Shown here: in pieces, positions 16,439-25,776 of the stretch
Position numbering within the stretch: the stretch's first letter is position 1
Layout of the letters: the number at the start of each line of letters is the position of its first letter
Origin: Bremerella volcania
GTDB lineage: Bacteria > Planctomycetota > Planctomycetia > Pirellulales > Pirellulaceae
DNA: 64,000 bases
Assembly (NCBI RefSeq): GCF_007748115.1
Contig: NZ_CP036289.1
Span: 1,488,001 to 1,552,000, forward strand
Reading direction: 5' to 3'
Translations under genes and position numbers: made by a program
Notes under the pieces: model-generated
Databases searched by the model: none
What the model was told of the DNA's origin: nothing
What the model saw: the letters and a program-made list of their open reading frames with translations, nothing else

Positions 16439-16846
16439 TTACGTGGCGGCCAGTTCTCGGTTGACTTCATCCACCTGCTGGTTGATCGTCAGGCAGTCGT
16501 AGATCCAGCCGATGCCAAACACGCCGGCAGTCAGCAGCCAGATGATGCCGCTGATCCATTTGCCCATGTAAAAACGGTGGATGCCCAGGTACCCGAGAAA
16601 GACCGTCAGCAGCCAGGCAACCGTGTAATCGACCGGCCCCGCTTTGAAGCGTGCGTTGCACTCGGCATCCATCGAGGGAATCAGAAACAGGTCGATGATC
16701 CAGCCGATAAACAGCACGCCCAGCGTCAGCATCCAGATCACGCCGGTGATTGGCTTGCCGTAGTAGAAGCGGTGGGCACCAAACACGCCGAAGGCCCAGG
16801 CAATGTAGCCGACGACGATCGAGTGAGTGTTGTTGTTCTCCGTCAT
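16439..16846 (-). CDS. Tandem TM2-domain membrane protein
   Basis: 135 residues containing two complete TM2 domains in tandem. Each has the pattern hydrophobic-helix, GAHRFYYGK or GIHRFYMGK turn, then a second helix ending in [10 protein letters not shown] or GWIYDCLTI. Single TM2 domains are the bacterial norm, so this is a four-helix duplicated form, probably folding as a pseudo-dimer in the inner membrane. Function of the family is unknown. Monocistronic, convergent with the cupin-like gene. Confidence 0.9.
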   Translation of the reverse strand: MTENNNTHSIVVGYIAWAFGVFGAHRFYYGKPITGVIWMLTLGVLFIGWIIDLFLIPSMDAECNARFKAGPVDYTVAWLLTVFLGYLGIHRFYMGKWISGIIWLLTAGVFGIGWIYDCLTINQQVDEVNRELAAT

Positions 16847-16952
16847 TCCTCAGGGAACCCTTTCAGGTCATAATTCAAAAGTGGTGTGTCGTTGTCCTAA
16901 TACTAGATTCGCCGCGGCCAAAGGAAAATTGGCGAGCCCCCAGGAGTAAATT

Positions 16953-17711
16953 TTGAAAACGAAGCGAATCGACGTCTTTTTGCTGCCGACCCTGCTGGGG
17001 GAAACCGACCTCTCTGGCGGCGTGGCCGTGGTCATCGACGTGCTGCGGGCCACCACCACCATCACGCATGCCATCGCCCATAAAGCCGATTGTGTCGTCC
17101 CTTTGTTAAACGTTGATGATGCGAAAGAGGAAGGTGCCCGGCAGCCTGCCGCGCTTTTAGGAGGCGAACGGGGCGGCCAGAAGATCGACGGCTTCGACCT
17201 GGGGAACTCTCCGGCAGAGTACCCCGAGAGCACCGTCGCTGGCAAGAAAATTCTGTTCACCACCACCAATGGCACCAAAGCGATGCAGGCCTGCCGCACC
17301 GCCCAGGACATTTATATCGCCGCGTTCGTCAACCTGACGGCCGTTTGCAATCAGCTGGCCGACTGCCCGCATATCTTCGTGGTGTGTGCCGGAACCACAG
17401 GAGAGATCACGCGGGAAGACGTGCTGCTGGCCGGCGCGATCGTCGACGTTCTTTCCGCCGACGCCCTAAAGCCGATCGAACTGAACGACCAGGCCCAGAT
17501 CGCCGCCGATGCCTGGCTGGAAGCCAAGACCGGCCTGACCGCGACCACACTGGCCGACCGCCTGAAGAAAAGCCGCGGAGGCCGCAACGTCCTGCGGCTG
17601 GGCCTGGATAACGACATCGACATCGCGGCCGCGCTCGACAAATTCGACGTCGTCCCCAAGCTGAACCCGAAGACTTGGGAAATCCGCGATTCTCGGAATC
17701 CGGCCCCGTAA
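16953..17711 (+). CDS. comB: 2-phosphosulfolactate phosphatase family protein
   Basis: 252 residues, ComB family. In methanogens the enzyme dephosphorylates 2-phosphosulfolactate on the way to coenzyme M; in bacteria without that pathway the substrate is not established. Family signatures: VVIDVLRATTT near residue 28, LFTTTNGT, and CAGTTGEITREDVLLAGAIV. The start is TTG at 16953, chosen because AGGAG lies six bases upstream and no ATG or GTG fits. Cytoplasmic, Mg-dependent. Stands alone, divergent from the TM2 gene. Confidence 0.88.
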   Translation: MKTKRIDVFLLPTLLGETDLSGGVAVVIDVLRATTTITHAIAHKADCVVPLLNVDDAKEEGARQPAALLGGERGGQKIDGFDLGNSPAEYPESTVAGKKILFTTTNGTKAMQACRTAQDIYIAAFVNLTAVCNQLADCPHIFVVCAGTTGEITREDVLLAGAIVDVLSADALKPIELNDQAQIAADAWLEAKTGLTATTLADRLKKSRGGRNVLRLGLDNDIDIAAALDKFDVVPKLNPKTWEIRDSRNPAP

Positions 17712-17897
17712 CGCCCGATTCCGGCCCGTTTATCCGCAGAGTCAACCATAAGCCACAGCCGAGATGCCCGATCAGGCCTTGTTTCCCAGGCCCAGAGTTG
17801 GCATATTGGTAGTTTCCCTCACAGGCCTCGGCCACCACTAGAGTGAACCGAAGCCAAGTCCTGGTGTCCCAAACGGCACCACCACAGGGACAAAACT

Positions 17898-17972
17898 CGG
17901 GGTATAGCGCAGCCTGGTTAGCGCGTTTGACTGGGGGTCAAAAGGTCGCAGGTTCGAATCCTGTTACCCCGA
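17898..17972 (+). tRNA. tRNA-Pro (GGG)
   Basis: Acceptor CGGGGTA pairs with TACCCCG, D-arm GCGCAGCCTGGTTAGCGC, anticodon stem TTTGA/TCAAA around loop CTGGGGG (anticodon GGG), T-arm CGCAGGTTCGAATCCTG, discriminator A. CCA is not encoded. The 3' end runs directly into a 19-base perfect palindrome (17972-17990). Confidence 0.96.
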
Positions 17973-17990
17973 CTGAGGCGTCGCCTCAGT
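17972..17990. repeat. Perfect palindrome abutting tRNA-Pro
   Basis: ACTGAGGCG-T-CGCCTCAGT begins at the tRNA discriminator base. No T-run follows, so it may be a processing or termination hairpin, or the edge of an element. Confidence 0.6.
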
Positions 17991-17994
17991 AGAG

Positions 17995-18115
17995 AGTAGA
18001 GGGGAGAAAGTAGAGAGGAGAGCGTTGATCGCCAAGCCGTTTCACGAGGGCGACGATTCTCACCACCACTACACTTTCTCCCTCTCTACTCGGTCTACTT
18101 TCTCCTTTCTACTCA
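17995..18115. repeat. Inverted repeat pair upstream of the four-helix-bundle gene
   Basis: Left arm GAGTAGAGGGGAGAAAGTAG at 17995-18014 is matched, inverted, by CTACTTTCTCCTTTCTACTC at 18096-18115 with two or three mismatches. Further AGAGAGTAGAG-type units extend both arms. The arms enclose about 80 bases with no gene. Confidence 0.65.
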
Positions 18116-18133
18116 CTTCTCCCGAGTAGCCGC

Positions 18134-18496
18134 ATGACGTTTGCCTTCGAGAAGCTCGTCGTCTACCAGAAAGCCATCGATTTCGCGGATGAGGTCTGCA
18201 GCGCCAGCGAGAACTTTTCCCGTGGTTACGGTTTCCTCGTCGACCAACTAAACCGGGCAGCCTTGTCGATCTCGGCCAACATCGCCGAAGGAAACGGGCG
18301 ATTCACCAAGGCCGACCGAAAACATTTCTTCATCATCGCCCGCGGCTCGGCCCAGGAGTGCGTGCCACTACTGGAACTGGCTCGCCGCCGGAAGCGCATC
18401 GACGACGAACGGCACGATCAGTTGAAGGAGAAGCAGGAAGAGATCGCAAAGATGCTCTCGGGACTGATGAAGGGGCTTGAGAATCGGGAGGTTTGA
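18134..18496 (+). CDS. Four-helix-bundle protein (23S rRNA IVP family)
   Basis: 120 residues of the TIGR02436-type four-helix bundle family, first known from intervening sequences in 23S rRNA genes. Signatures: FEKLVVYQKAIDFADEV at the start, FLVDQLNRAALSISANIAEGNGR and the FIIARGSAQECVPLLELA third helix. The same fold is used by Avd of diversity-generating retroelements, but no reverse transcriptase is nearby. It lies 160 bases downstream of tRNA-Pro, behind the inverted repeat pair. Molecular function outside rRNA inserts is not established. Confidence 0.9.
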   Translation: MTFAFEKLVVYQKAIDFADEVCSASENFSRGYGFLVDQLNRAALSISANIAEGNGRFTKADRKHFFIIARGSAQECVPLLELARRRKRIDDERHDQLKEKQEEIAKMLSGLMKGLENREV

Positions 18497-18538
18497 AAAA
18501 GGGTGGCGTTTTCGAGTACGCTAAGTCGATCGGGGACC

Positions 18539-18564
18539 AGCACTGCTGAGGGCAGCAGTGGCAC
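18539..18564. repeat. Dispersed GCACTGCTG...CAGCAGTGGCAC palindrome
   Basis: AGCACTGCTGAGGGCAGCAG followed by TGGCAC. Related copies at 12837-12862 and, reversed, at 20026-20050. Confidence 0.75.
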
Positions 18565-18749
18565 ACGCTATAAGGTGGAATCTGCCAGGATCTCGGCGGC
18601 GCTATTCGTCCGAATCGCTGAATATGATCATACATGCATGAAATCAAGTAAGACGATGAAGGAAGCTAAACATTAATATTCCAGATGCCATCACTGAGTT
18701 CTACCTTTCATCCAATGACTTCAACGGTATTCCGCTTCCTCAGTTAGCG

Positions 18750-19937
18750 ATGCGGTGTGGCCTTACAAGAGAAGTAGTTGTCGAAACGCTTATTGAACTG
18801 ATTCTAGATAATAAGATCGGTGTCATTTTCGGTGCAGACGATAATCCACATATCCAGCGATTAGGTTTCGGTAAACCAGAAGATCAAAGTGCTCGTATTT
18901 CAGCTGAATTTCAAGAGGCCTGCGCCTACCCACGCCCACCGCTTCTTGAACCCGCTGTCGATGAATCTAAGTATATTAATGAGCCGTACAAGCATGCCCT
19001 GGCCCTAGGTGAACCTCAGCTTGCTTTTCGTGTTTTTGACTTGTCGGTTCTTGAGTTTTATCGAAATGACCCACGGTACCTTTACTATGCCAACGACATG
19101 TCAGGGCGTATCTGCATCTCTGATGATCATTTTCAGAAAGGTACTATTGCTGAAAGCGACGAGATACTTCTTAAGACCTTTGGATTTGCCTACGACAGCG
19201 AAATGAATCGAGGCGTTGCAGTATTTTTGCGATACCTACGTGATCTCAGTTCGGAGCATCAGCAGATTTGGAAGGCGAAACAGCTTCACGGGAACTATAC
19301 GCTGCACCCTGAATATTTTAATTCTAGTTTAGGTGGTATTTTCCCTTCTCATATATCAATTCACGATGCGTTTTTAGCGGAATTATATGTTGTCAACTGC
19401 ATGGCTAAGGCAATGGGCCGTAAGCCATTGTTTCGCCAAGATTTCGGCCCCAACCTTGAGGGTAAGCCTCCAAAGTTTAGTTTCCTTATTCGTCCGACTG
19501 CTAGTGAGTTTTACTCATATATTTTGCTGCTCGATCAGCTCCTCTCCGAAAATATAAATGTTCATTTCTTTGGAGAAGATATTGAGCGAGAGGAGGATGT
19601 TGAACGGCAAGATGGAAAGGTTGAAGTACAACGGAAAGGCACAATCCGAATTCTCGACGAGTGGACACGTAAATTCTTTACCTTTAGCGATCTTGAACAG
19701 TGGAACGCCTGTATTGCCGCTATGAAACGTGTGAGAAAACTTCGACAAAAGCCAGCCCATGCAGTGAATGAGGACCATTTCAATCAACAATACTTTAAGG
19801 AACAACGCGAAGTAATCCTGGAGGCATATAGGTCAATTCGGACTATACGACTCCTCTTTGCCAGGCATCCTAAGGTAATTGAAGCATTAGTAGACGTGCC
19901 CAATGTACTTCTTGAGAGCAAGGTTCTGCCGTATTAG
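18750..19937 (+). CDS. AT-rich hypothetical protein, start uncertain
   Basis: 395 residues from the first ATG, but the frame is open and protein-like back to 18672 (NIPDAITEFYLSSNDFNGI preceding PLPQLAM), where an ATT codon is preceded by a strong AAGGAAG ribosome site; see findings. The first 60 residues then look like a winged-helix segment (LAMRCGLTREVVVETLIELILDNKIGVIFG). The rest has no motif I know; FSFLIRPTASEFYSYILLLDQLL and NINVHFFGEDIE suggest an alpha/beta domain. Codon use is visibly AT-richer than in all neighbours, indicating recent transfer. Possibly a defence or accessory gene; function unknown. Confidence 0.75.
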   Translation: MRCGLTREVVVETLIELILDNKIGVIFGADDNPHIQRLGFGKPEDQSARISAEFQEACAYPRPPLLEPAVDESKYINEPYKHALALGEPQLAFRVFDLSVLEFYRNDPRYLYYANDMSGRICISDDHFQKGTIAESDEILLKTFGFAYDSEMNRGVAVFLRYLRDLSSEHQQIWKAKQLHGNYTLHPEYFNSSLGGIFPSHISIHDAFLAELYVVNCMAKAMGRKPLFRQDFGPNLEGKPPKFSFLIRPTASEFYSYILLLDQLLSENINVHFFGEDIEREEDVERQDGKVEVQRKGTIRILDEWTRKFFTFSDLEQWNACIAAMKRVRKLRQKPAHAVNEDHFNQQYFKEQREVILEAYRSIRTIRLLFARHPKVIEALVDVPNVLLESKVLPY

Positions 19938-20025
19938 GATTGGCGGACAACTTTGTGAACGCTAGATTCGGATTGGGTGGACAGAATACAGAATACACAA
20001 CGGCAGGTATTTCCCCGTCGGCAGG

Positions 20026-20050
20026 GTGCCACTGGCCTCTGGCCAGTGCA
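20026..20050. repeat. Dispersed GTGCCACTGGC...GCCAGTGC palindrome
   Basis: Reverse-orientation member of the CACTGC family (others at 12837 and 18539). Confidence 0.7.
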
Positions 20051-20205
20051 ATGCGATCTCTACGGTTGACGACTATTCTCCTGCGCAACTGAAGGATCAA
20101 AACAATTTTCCCCAGGTCTGTAAACTTGTGGATGCCTCTCGTACTGATCGCCCATAAGGTCCGACGGATTCTGATCGGCAACTGGGTACCTTCAGACTCA
20201 CAAAC

Positions 20206-20246
20206 AAAAACAGCTCGTCGCGTTGCATTACGCGGCGAGCTGTTTT
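20206..20246. terminator. Bidirectional terminator
   Basis: AAAAACAGCTCGTCGCG pairs with CGCGGCGAGCTGTTTT (one mismatch) with loop TTGCATTA; T-runs in both directions. It can end both the AT-rich gene and the oxidoreductase gene. Confidence 0.85.
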
Positions 20247-20308
20247 GCGTTTGGGTGCTGGTCGAGCTGCGTAATTGGCGGACTCGACGTTTGATTTCAG
20301 GCTGGTCC

Positions 20309-21760
20309 TTAGGCGAGTTTGGGGACTTCGAAGCCTTTGCGGTACTCGCGTTTGAGGAAGCCGTTGGCCTGTTGGGCGTGGTCGTCGACGAATTGTCCGC
20401 TTTCGACGTCGACCGTCAGCATGGGGCTGAGTTTGATCTCGGAGCTTTCGATCTTGATGTCGTGCGATTGGAGGTGCTTGTCCGTTTCTTCCAGCAAGCT
20501 GTTCCAGATGCCGCCCTCGCCGCTGACTTCTTTCGCCGCGGCGTAGCTGAAGGTGTCGCCTGCCCGGAAGGCGATGTTGGCGAGATTGCACCAGCCAGTC
20601 GAATCGTGGCCGACTTGCACCTCGGTGTTGAGCGACGAGGCATCGCGCGACCGCACGGCGTCGATGAAGTTCTGCTGATGCAGGTCATTGCCGCCGCTGC
20701 CCTTGAACGATTTGATTTCCTTGCCATCGTTATCGAAAGCCACCGCCCGGCCGCGTTGGCCTTCCAGACGCCCCCCTTCGCAATAGGCGATGTAGCCGCT
20801 GCCTGGACCGGGATGCTTGGCCGAGCCGATTTCCTTCAGGTTGCTCAGGCCAATGACCACCGGAATCGAGCCGGTATCGAAGTACACAAAGTGGACGTTG
20901 GGCGTTTCGCCTGCGTCGTTCCAGGCAACGCGTCCGCCGCCGCCGATGATCCGCTGGGGGAGCGAGACCTTATCCTGGAAGACGTTGTTGCGGACGTCGT
21001 CGAGCACATGCACGCCCCAGTTGCCCATCTCGCCGGAGCCGGTGTTCCAGTCCCAGTGCCAGTCGTAGTGCAGGTTGTTGCGGTAGAGGGGCTCGTCCTG
21101 AGCCGGGCCAAGCCACATGTTGTAGTCAATCTTGGAATCGATCACCAACGGTTCGGTCCGCTTGCCGATGGGGCCTCGTTGTCCGTACCGGTTGACCCGG
21201 GCCGATTGGATTTCGCCGAGTGCCTTGTCCTGGTGAAGAAACTTTTTGATCTCGGCCTGCATGGGGTCGGAACGCTGCTGGGTTCCCATCTGGCAGATTC
21301 GGTTGTACTTGCGCGCGGCCGCCACGGTCTGTTGGCCTTCCCACTGGCTGTGCGAGAGAGGCTTCTCGACGTAGACGTCTTTGCCGGCTTCCATCGCCCG
21401 AATGGCGGCGAGACAATGCCAGTGATTGCACGTGGCGATAATCACCGCGTCGATCCCATCATCAGCCATCAGGTCGTCGAGGCTGGCGTGAACGGTCCCG
21501 TTTCCTTTCGAGGCTTTCTTCGTCGCGGCGGCGCGCCCTGGGTCGGGATCGTAGAACCCGGCCATCTTCACGCCGTCGATTTTCATGAAATACTTCATCA
21601 ACTGGCCGCCACGACCGCCGCAGCCAATCAGGCCCACGCCGATTTCCTCATTCGCGTTGGCGGCATAGGTGATGCTGGATGCCGTGCCGAGCCAGACTCC
21701 GGCGGCCAGGCCGGTATGAAGGAAGCTACGACGCGTGATCGATTGGTTGGTAGGATTCAT
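20309..21760 (-). CDS. Tat-exported Gfo/Idh/MocA oxidoreductase
   Basis: 483 residues. An N-terminal twin-arginine signal (TRRSFL at 9-14, hydrophobic stretch, cleavage near SSITYAA) precedes an NAD(P)-binding Rossmann domain with VGLIGCGGRGG at about 42-52 and the family hallmark EKPLS at 132-136, then the Gfo/Idh/MocA C-terminal domain. Such exported members are strongly expanded in planctomycetes, and are thought to oxidise or hydrolyse sugar derivatives with tightly bound cofactor in the periplasm. Substrate unknown. Single gene with its own terminator. Confidence 0.93.
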   Translation of the reverse strand: MNPTNQSITRRSFLHTGLAAGVWLGTASSITYAANANEEIGVGLIGCGGRGGQLMKYFMKIDGVKMAGFYDPDPGRAAATKKASKGNGTVHASLDDLMADDGIDAVIIATCNHWHCLAAIRAMEAGKDVYVEKPLSHSQWEGQQTVAAARKYNRICQMGTQQRSDPMQAEIKKFLHQDKALGEIQSARVNRYGQRGPIGKRTEPLVIDSKIDYNMWLGPAQDEPLYRNNLHYDWHWDWNTGSGEMGNWGVHVLDDVRNNVFQDKVSLPQRIIGGGGRVAWNDAGETPNVHFVYFDTGSIPVVIGLSNLKEIGSAKHPGPGSGYIAYCEGGRLEGQRGRAVAFDNDGKEIKSFKGSGGNDLHQQNFIDAVRSRDASSLNTEVQVGHDSTGWCNLANIAFRAGDTFSYAAAKEVSGEGGIWNSLLEETDKHLQSHDIKIESSEIKLSPMLTVDVESGQFVDDHAQQANGFLKREYRKGFEVPKLA

Positions 21761-22287
21761 GGGGTTTACCTTTCAGGTGGGTGATGGGTTTTCGCTTGCA
21801 AGAAGTGACGATCCCCAGGCAATCAGGATGAGTTGGGACGCCATGCCGGTTGTGGACGACTTCCGGCACGCATTCCCTCTTTATGTTTGAGTGTAACACG
21901 AATTCTCGGGGGATGTCTGTAGAGTCCGGGATTGGCTGGCTAACATGGATGAGATTTTCCCCCAGGCACGATTTCCTCGATTGTGAATTATCCGACACGG
22001 CCTTGTCGGTTTCGGTCACCATCGCGGCAGGAAACGACCGCATTGGGTGGCACGCTTGCAGCCAGGGGGCATCCAGCGGCCTTAGAATCGACGGGGAAAG
22101 CCGGGCGGTTCTTGGATGCCGTTTCTGCGATTCACTTCGGCCCTGATTCCCCTTATGCCCCTGGTTTTGATATAACGTTGGCAACTTCACTGGTATGCCC
22201 GCCCGGTTGCGTACTGCCAAGATGACACCATCACTCGTCTCTCCCGAGTTTTTGGAAACAGAGACGCTTTTCGGTCTTTAGAGGAAA
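21761..22287. other. Intergenic region between divergent genes
   Basis: 527 bases that must contain promoters for both the oxidoreductase and the cupin gene. I see no convincing -35/-10 pair, repeat, hairpin or RNA gene. Confidence 0.5.
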
Positions 22288-23610
<1,323 letters not shown>

Positions 23611-23653
23611 TCAGCGGAACTCGGCCGATAAACCTCCGCCGCTGCGGATACAC

Positions 23654-23700
23654 AATGGACGTCATCCACGATCTGACGGGATGACGTCCATTTTCTTTTT
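23654..23700 (+). terminator. Rho-independent terminator
   Basis: ATGGACGTCATCC / GGATGACGTCCAT perfect 13-pair stem, 11-base loop, followed by TTTTCTTTTT. Ends the cupin gene. Confidence 0.92.
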
Positions 23701-23748
23701 AATTGGCCGAGGTGCAAGCTTTCCGAAGTCGGGTTTCCAGCGTGTGGG

Positions 23749-24369
23749 TTAGTGGACCCATCCCACGCGCGACATCGGCCATACAATCAGCCATGCACGG
23801 CCCATAATTCTGTGGGAAGGTACCGGGCCATTGAACCGGCTGTCGTCGGAATCTTTGAGGTCGTCCCCCAGAACATAATAGCCATCACCGCACGGAACGG
23901 GCTTGCCCTCTATTAAATTGCCAAACCTCAAATACTTGAGGTCGAGCGACTCCGGGCATTCCACCGGTTGGCCATCGATGAGTAATTCCCCATTGCGAAG
24001 CATTTGAATGCTCTCGCCTGGCAGCCCCGCGACGCGTTTCATTCGCTTTTCACCAGAGTCGGTAATAAAGGTGATGACTTCCCAGCGGCGAGGCGTACGA
24101 TACCAGCGGCTGACTTTCTCGGTGATCACGCGATCACCATTGTCGGGATTGGTTCCCTTGAGCGTCGGTTGCATCGATGGGGACAAGACGACGGAAACGT
24201 CCATCGTCAGCCAGTAAATCGCGACCATCGCCCCGAACCCGGCCAGTCCGCGCTCGATCCAACGCAGGCTTCCGCGAAAGATCGAAGTAAAACGACTCCG
24301 AACCGGAGAGTTATTCTGATTGGGATTCTCTGGCTCTGGCATCGCATTCGGCCTGCTCGATTTGTGCAT
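23749..24369 (-). CDS. lepB: Type I signal peptidase
   Basis: 206 residues, S26 family serine/lysine protease that cleaves signal peptides on the outer side of the inner membrane. One N-terminal transmembrane helix (about 42-58), catalytic Ser65 in SPSMQPTL, general base Lys111 in MKRVAGLPGE, and the C-terminal GYYVLGDDLKDSDDSR box E. It is short, with a minimal cap domain. ATG 24342 is an alternative start. The start overlaps the end of the 88-residue membrane peptide gene, so it is probably translated with it: an unusual placement for a housekeeping lepB, suggesting a dedicated role. Confidence 0.93.
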   Translation of the reverse strand: MHKSSRPNAMPEPENPNQNNSPVRSRFTSIFRGSLRWIERGLAGFGAMVAIYWLTMDVSVVLSPSMQPTLKGTNPDNGDRVITEKVSRWYRTPRRWEVITFITDSGEKRMKRVAGLPGESIQMLRNGELLIDGQPVECPESLDLKYLRFGNLIEGKPVPCGDGYYVLGDDLKDSDDSRFNGPVPSHRIMGRAWLIVWPMSRVGWVH

Positions 24370-24577
24370 TTCGCTCTTGCCACTGTAATTGGGTGGAACG
24401 CGTCGCTCCCATGCATGGAGTCATCGTGCCCCCGATGAGAAAAAAAGCTCCCGCACCCGCCGCAGCCAGGACCAATGCGTTCAGGCCAAAATTGTTGGCC
24501 GAGTGCGTCGGCGGCGCAGTCACAGGGGTCGGCGGTACATCTGCCAACGACTCGTCTGATTTGGAGGGTTCGTCCAT
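24311..24577 (-). CDS. 88-residue single-pass membrane peptide, possible radical SAM substrate
   Basis: Residues 1-28 are acidic, Pro/Ser/Thr-rich (DEPSKSDESLADVPPTPV). Residues 29-52 form one transmembrane helix rich in Ala and Gly (GLNALVLAAAGAGAFFLIGG). The segment after it (TMTPCMGATRSTQLQWQERN) has a Cys, and a second Cys lies near the end (AECDARARESQSE). The gene begins eight bases after the radical SAM stop and its end overlaps the signal peptidase gene. I do not recognise the family. The position between a SPASM enzyme and a protease is what a modified, processed precursor would have, but a structural partner is also possible. Confidence 0.75.
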   Translation of the reverse strand: MDEPSKSDESLADVPPTPVTAPPTHSANNFGLNALVLAAAGAGAFFLIGGTMTPCMGATRSTQLQWQERNAQIEQAECDARARESQSE

Positions 24578-24585
24578 AGGGCACC

Positions 24586-25653
24586 TTAGTTGGAAGAGAG
24601 GAATCGCGACTCAAGGACGCGGATCGTTTCCTGGTAACAAGCTTGATCCAGCAAACACAGTAGTCCATCCGGACGGTTCACATCGCCTGTCCTGATGTAG
24701 TTGCTGCATCGACAAATTTTCGTACTACAAAGTGACTTCAGATGACACGGGGCGCATTCCGGTGAACACATATCCGCAAGTGACGTCATGGCAAGGAAAT
24801 CATCGCCATCAAACACATTCCCGGGGAGACGCATCGGATTACTGGGCTCGTCTGCACCCACCAGGCGTTCGCAAGGAAATAGATTCCCGGCCGGGGTGAC
24901 CGCGATCTCGCCGTGGCCAAAACCGCAGCGGGCCGTCTGTGTCATGGGAATGCCTGTCGCTCGGGCAGCCTTTTCGTCGAACCAACTGACGCTGCATTCA
25001 GGCAGTCGCTCTCCCCAAAAATCCGCGGCGCGGCGGATGGTGCTTTTCAAACGCTCGCCGTCGGTTTGATTCCAGGTGGTCCAAAGATTGAGTGAAGGAT
25101 CGAATCGCCGGACCCCGAGCGCGTTCAGAAACTCCATTCCATCCGGCAAGGAATCAACGGTAGATGGCTGGACGACCATCACGACGCGGAACTCTTTTCC
25201 GGCATCGAACAGGCGAGCCATGGTGTTTTGGACTCGAAGCGAACTGGGCTGGCCGTCGACCGTAACGCGTTGTCCATCATGAACGCCTGGCAACCCATCA
25301 TGGCTAATTGCCAATTCGAGTTCAGGCAATGTCATGACCGACCATGACGCAGACGATTCAATGGTTCCGTTGGTCGTCATGCTGAGCGCCAAGCGGACAT
25401 CCACGCGGTCGGCAATTGACCGAGCGTAGTGCACCAGATCGAGCACTAACTCGGCTTCGACAAGAGGCTCGCCGCCGAAGAAGGACAATTCGAGCGTCCC
25501 CTCGCGGCACACGGATCGGATCGCCCGATCGATGGCCTTGCGTCCGATCTCAGGCGACAACGGGCGGCGGATCTTCTCGCCGGTGTAACAATACGAGCAG
25601 CGCAGATTGCACGCATGATTCACGACCAGCGTGAGGCCAAAGCTTGTGTGCAT
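24586..25653 (-). CDS. Radical SAM/SPASM enzyme
   Basis: 355 residues from ATG 25653, which has TTAGGAGAAGGC directly upstream; a longer frame starts at 25776 but its extra residues are not protein-like. The 4Fe-4S motif CNLRCSYC is at residues 15-22, followed by a GGEPL motif. The C-terminal SPASM domain is complete: CGFGHGEIAVTPAGNLFPC, then a run of CxxxCxxC-type cysteines (CSPECAPCHLKSLC, CRC, C...C) for two auxiliary clusters. This places it with peptide maturases and anaerobic sulfatase-maturing enzymes. No sulfatase is in the window; the adjacent 88-residue peptide is the best substrate candidate. Confidence 0.92.
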   Translation of the reverse strand: MHTSFGLTLVVNHACNLRCSYCYTGEKIRRPLSPEIGRKAIDRAIRSVCREGTLELSFFGGEPLVEAELVLDLVHYARSIADRVDVRLALSMTTNGTIESSASWSVMTLPELELAISHDGLPGVHDGQRVTVDGQPSSLRVQNTMARLFDAGKEFRVVMVVQPSTVDSLPDGMEFLNALGVRRFDPSLNLWTTWNQTDGERLKSTIRRAADFWGERLPECSVSWFDEKAARATGIPMTQTARCGFGHGEIAVTPAGNLFPCERLVGADEPSNPMRLPGNVFDGDDFLAMTSLADMCSPECAPCHLKSLCSTKICRCSNYIRTGDVNRPDGLLCLLDQACYQETIRVLESRFLSSN

Positions 25654-25776
25654 CCGCCTTCTCCTAAGAAAAATCGATCGGCGAAGTCCATTATGCTCGA
25701 TCGCACCCCTGAACTGTATACTCCCAGACGAATGAGATCCGTGCAAGCATTTGGCAGTAGTGGCATACGACGCCAA

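Larger units (their letters stand above)
19938..20308. other. Intergenic region with repeat and terminator
   Basis: 370 bases between convergent genes: a CACTGGC palindrome at 20026-20050 and a bidirectional terminator at 20206-20246. Nothing coding. Confidence 0.6.

Noticed and set aside
17988..18118. CRISPR-like array from the AGTAGAG units
   Set aside because: Units are short, imperfect and inverted, without regular spacers; no cas genes.
18134..18496. Diversity-generating retroelement (Avd-like four-helix bundle)
   Set aside because: No reverse transcriptase, template repeat or variable repeat is visible nearby; IVP family fits better.
17898..19937. Integrative element in tRNA-Pro
   Set aside because: No integrase gene and no direct repeat of the tRNA 3' end downstream; only composition hints at transfer.
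20126..21784. Long plus-strand open frame opposite the Gfo/Idh/MocA gene
   Set aside because: Antisense shadow in GC-rich codons; the minus-strand protein has Tat signal, Rossmann motif and EKPLS.
24311..24577. Formylglycine-type sulfatase motif in the small peptide
   Set aside because: CMGATR does not have Pro or Ala at the third position and Arg at the fifth, so it is not a CxPxR/CxAxR site.
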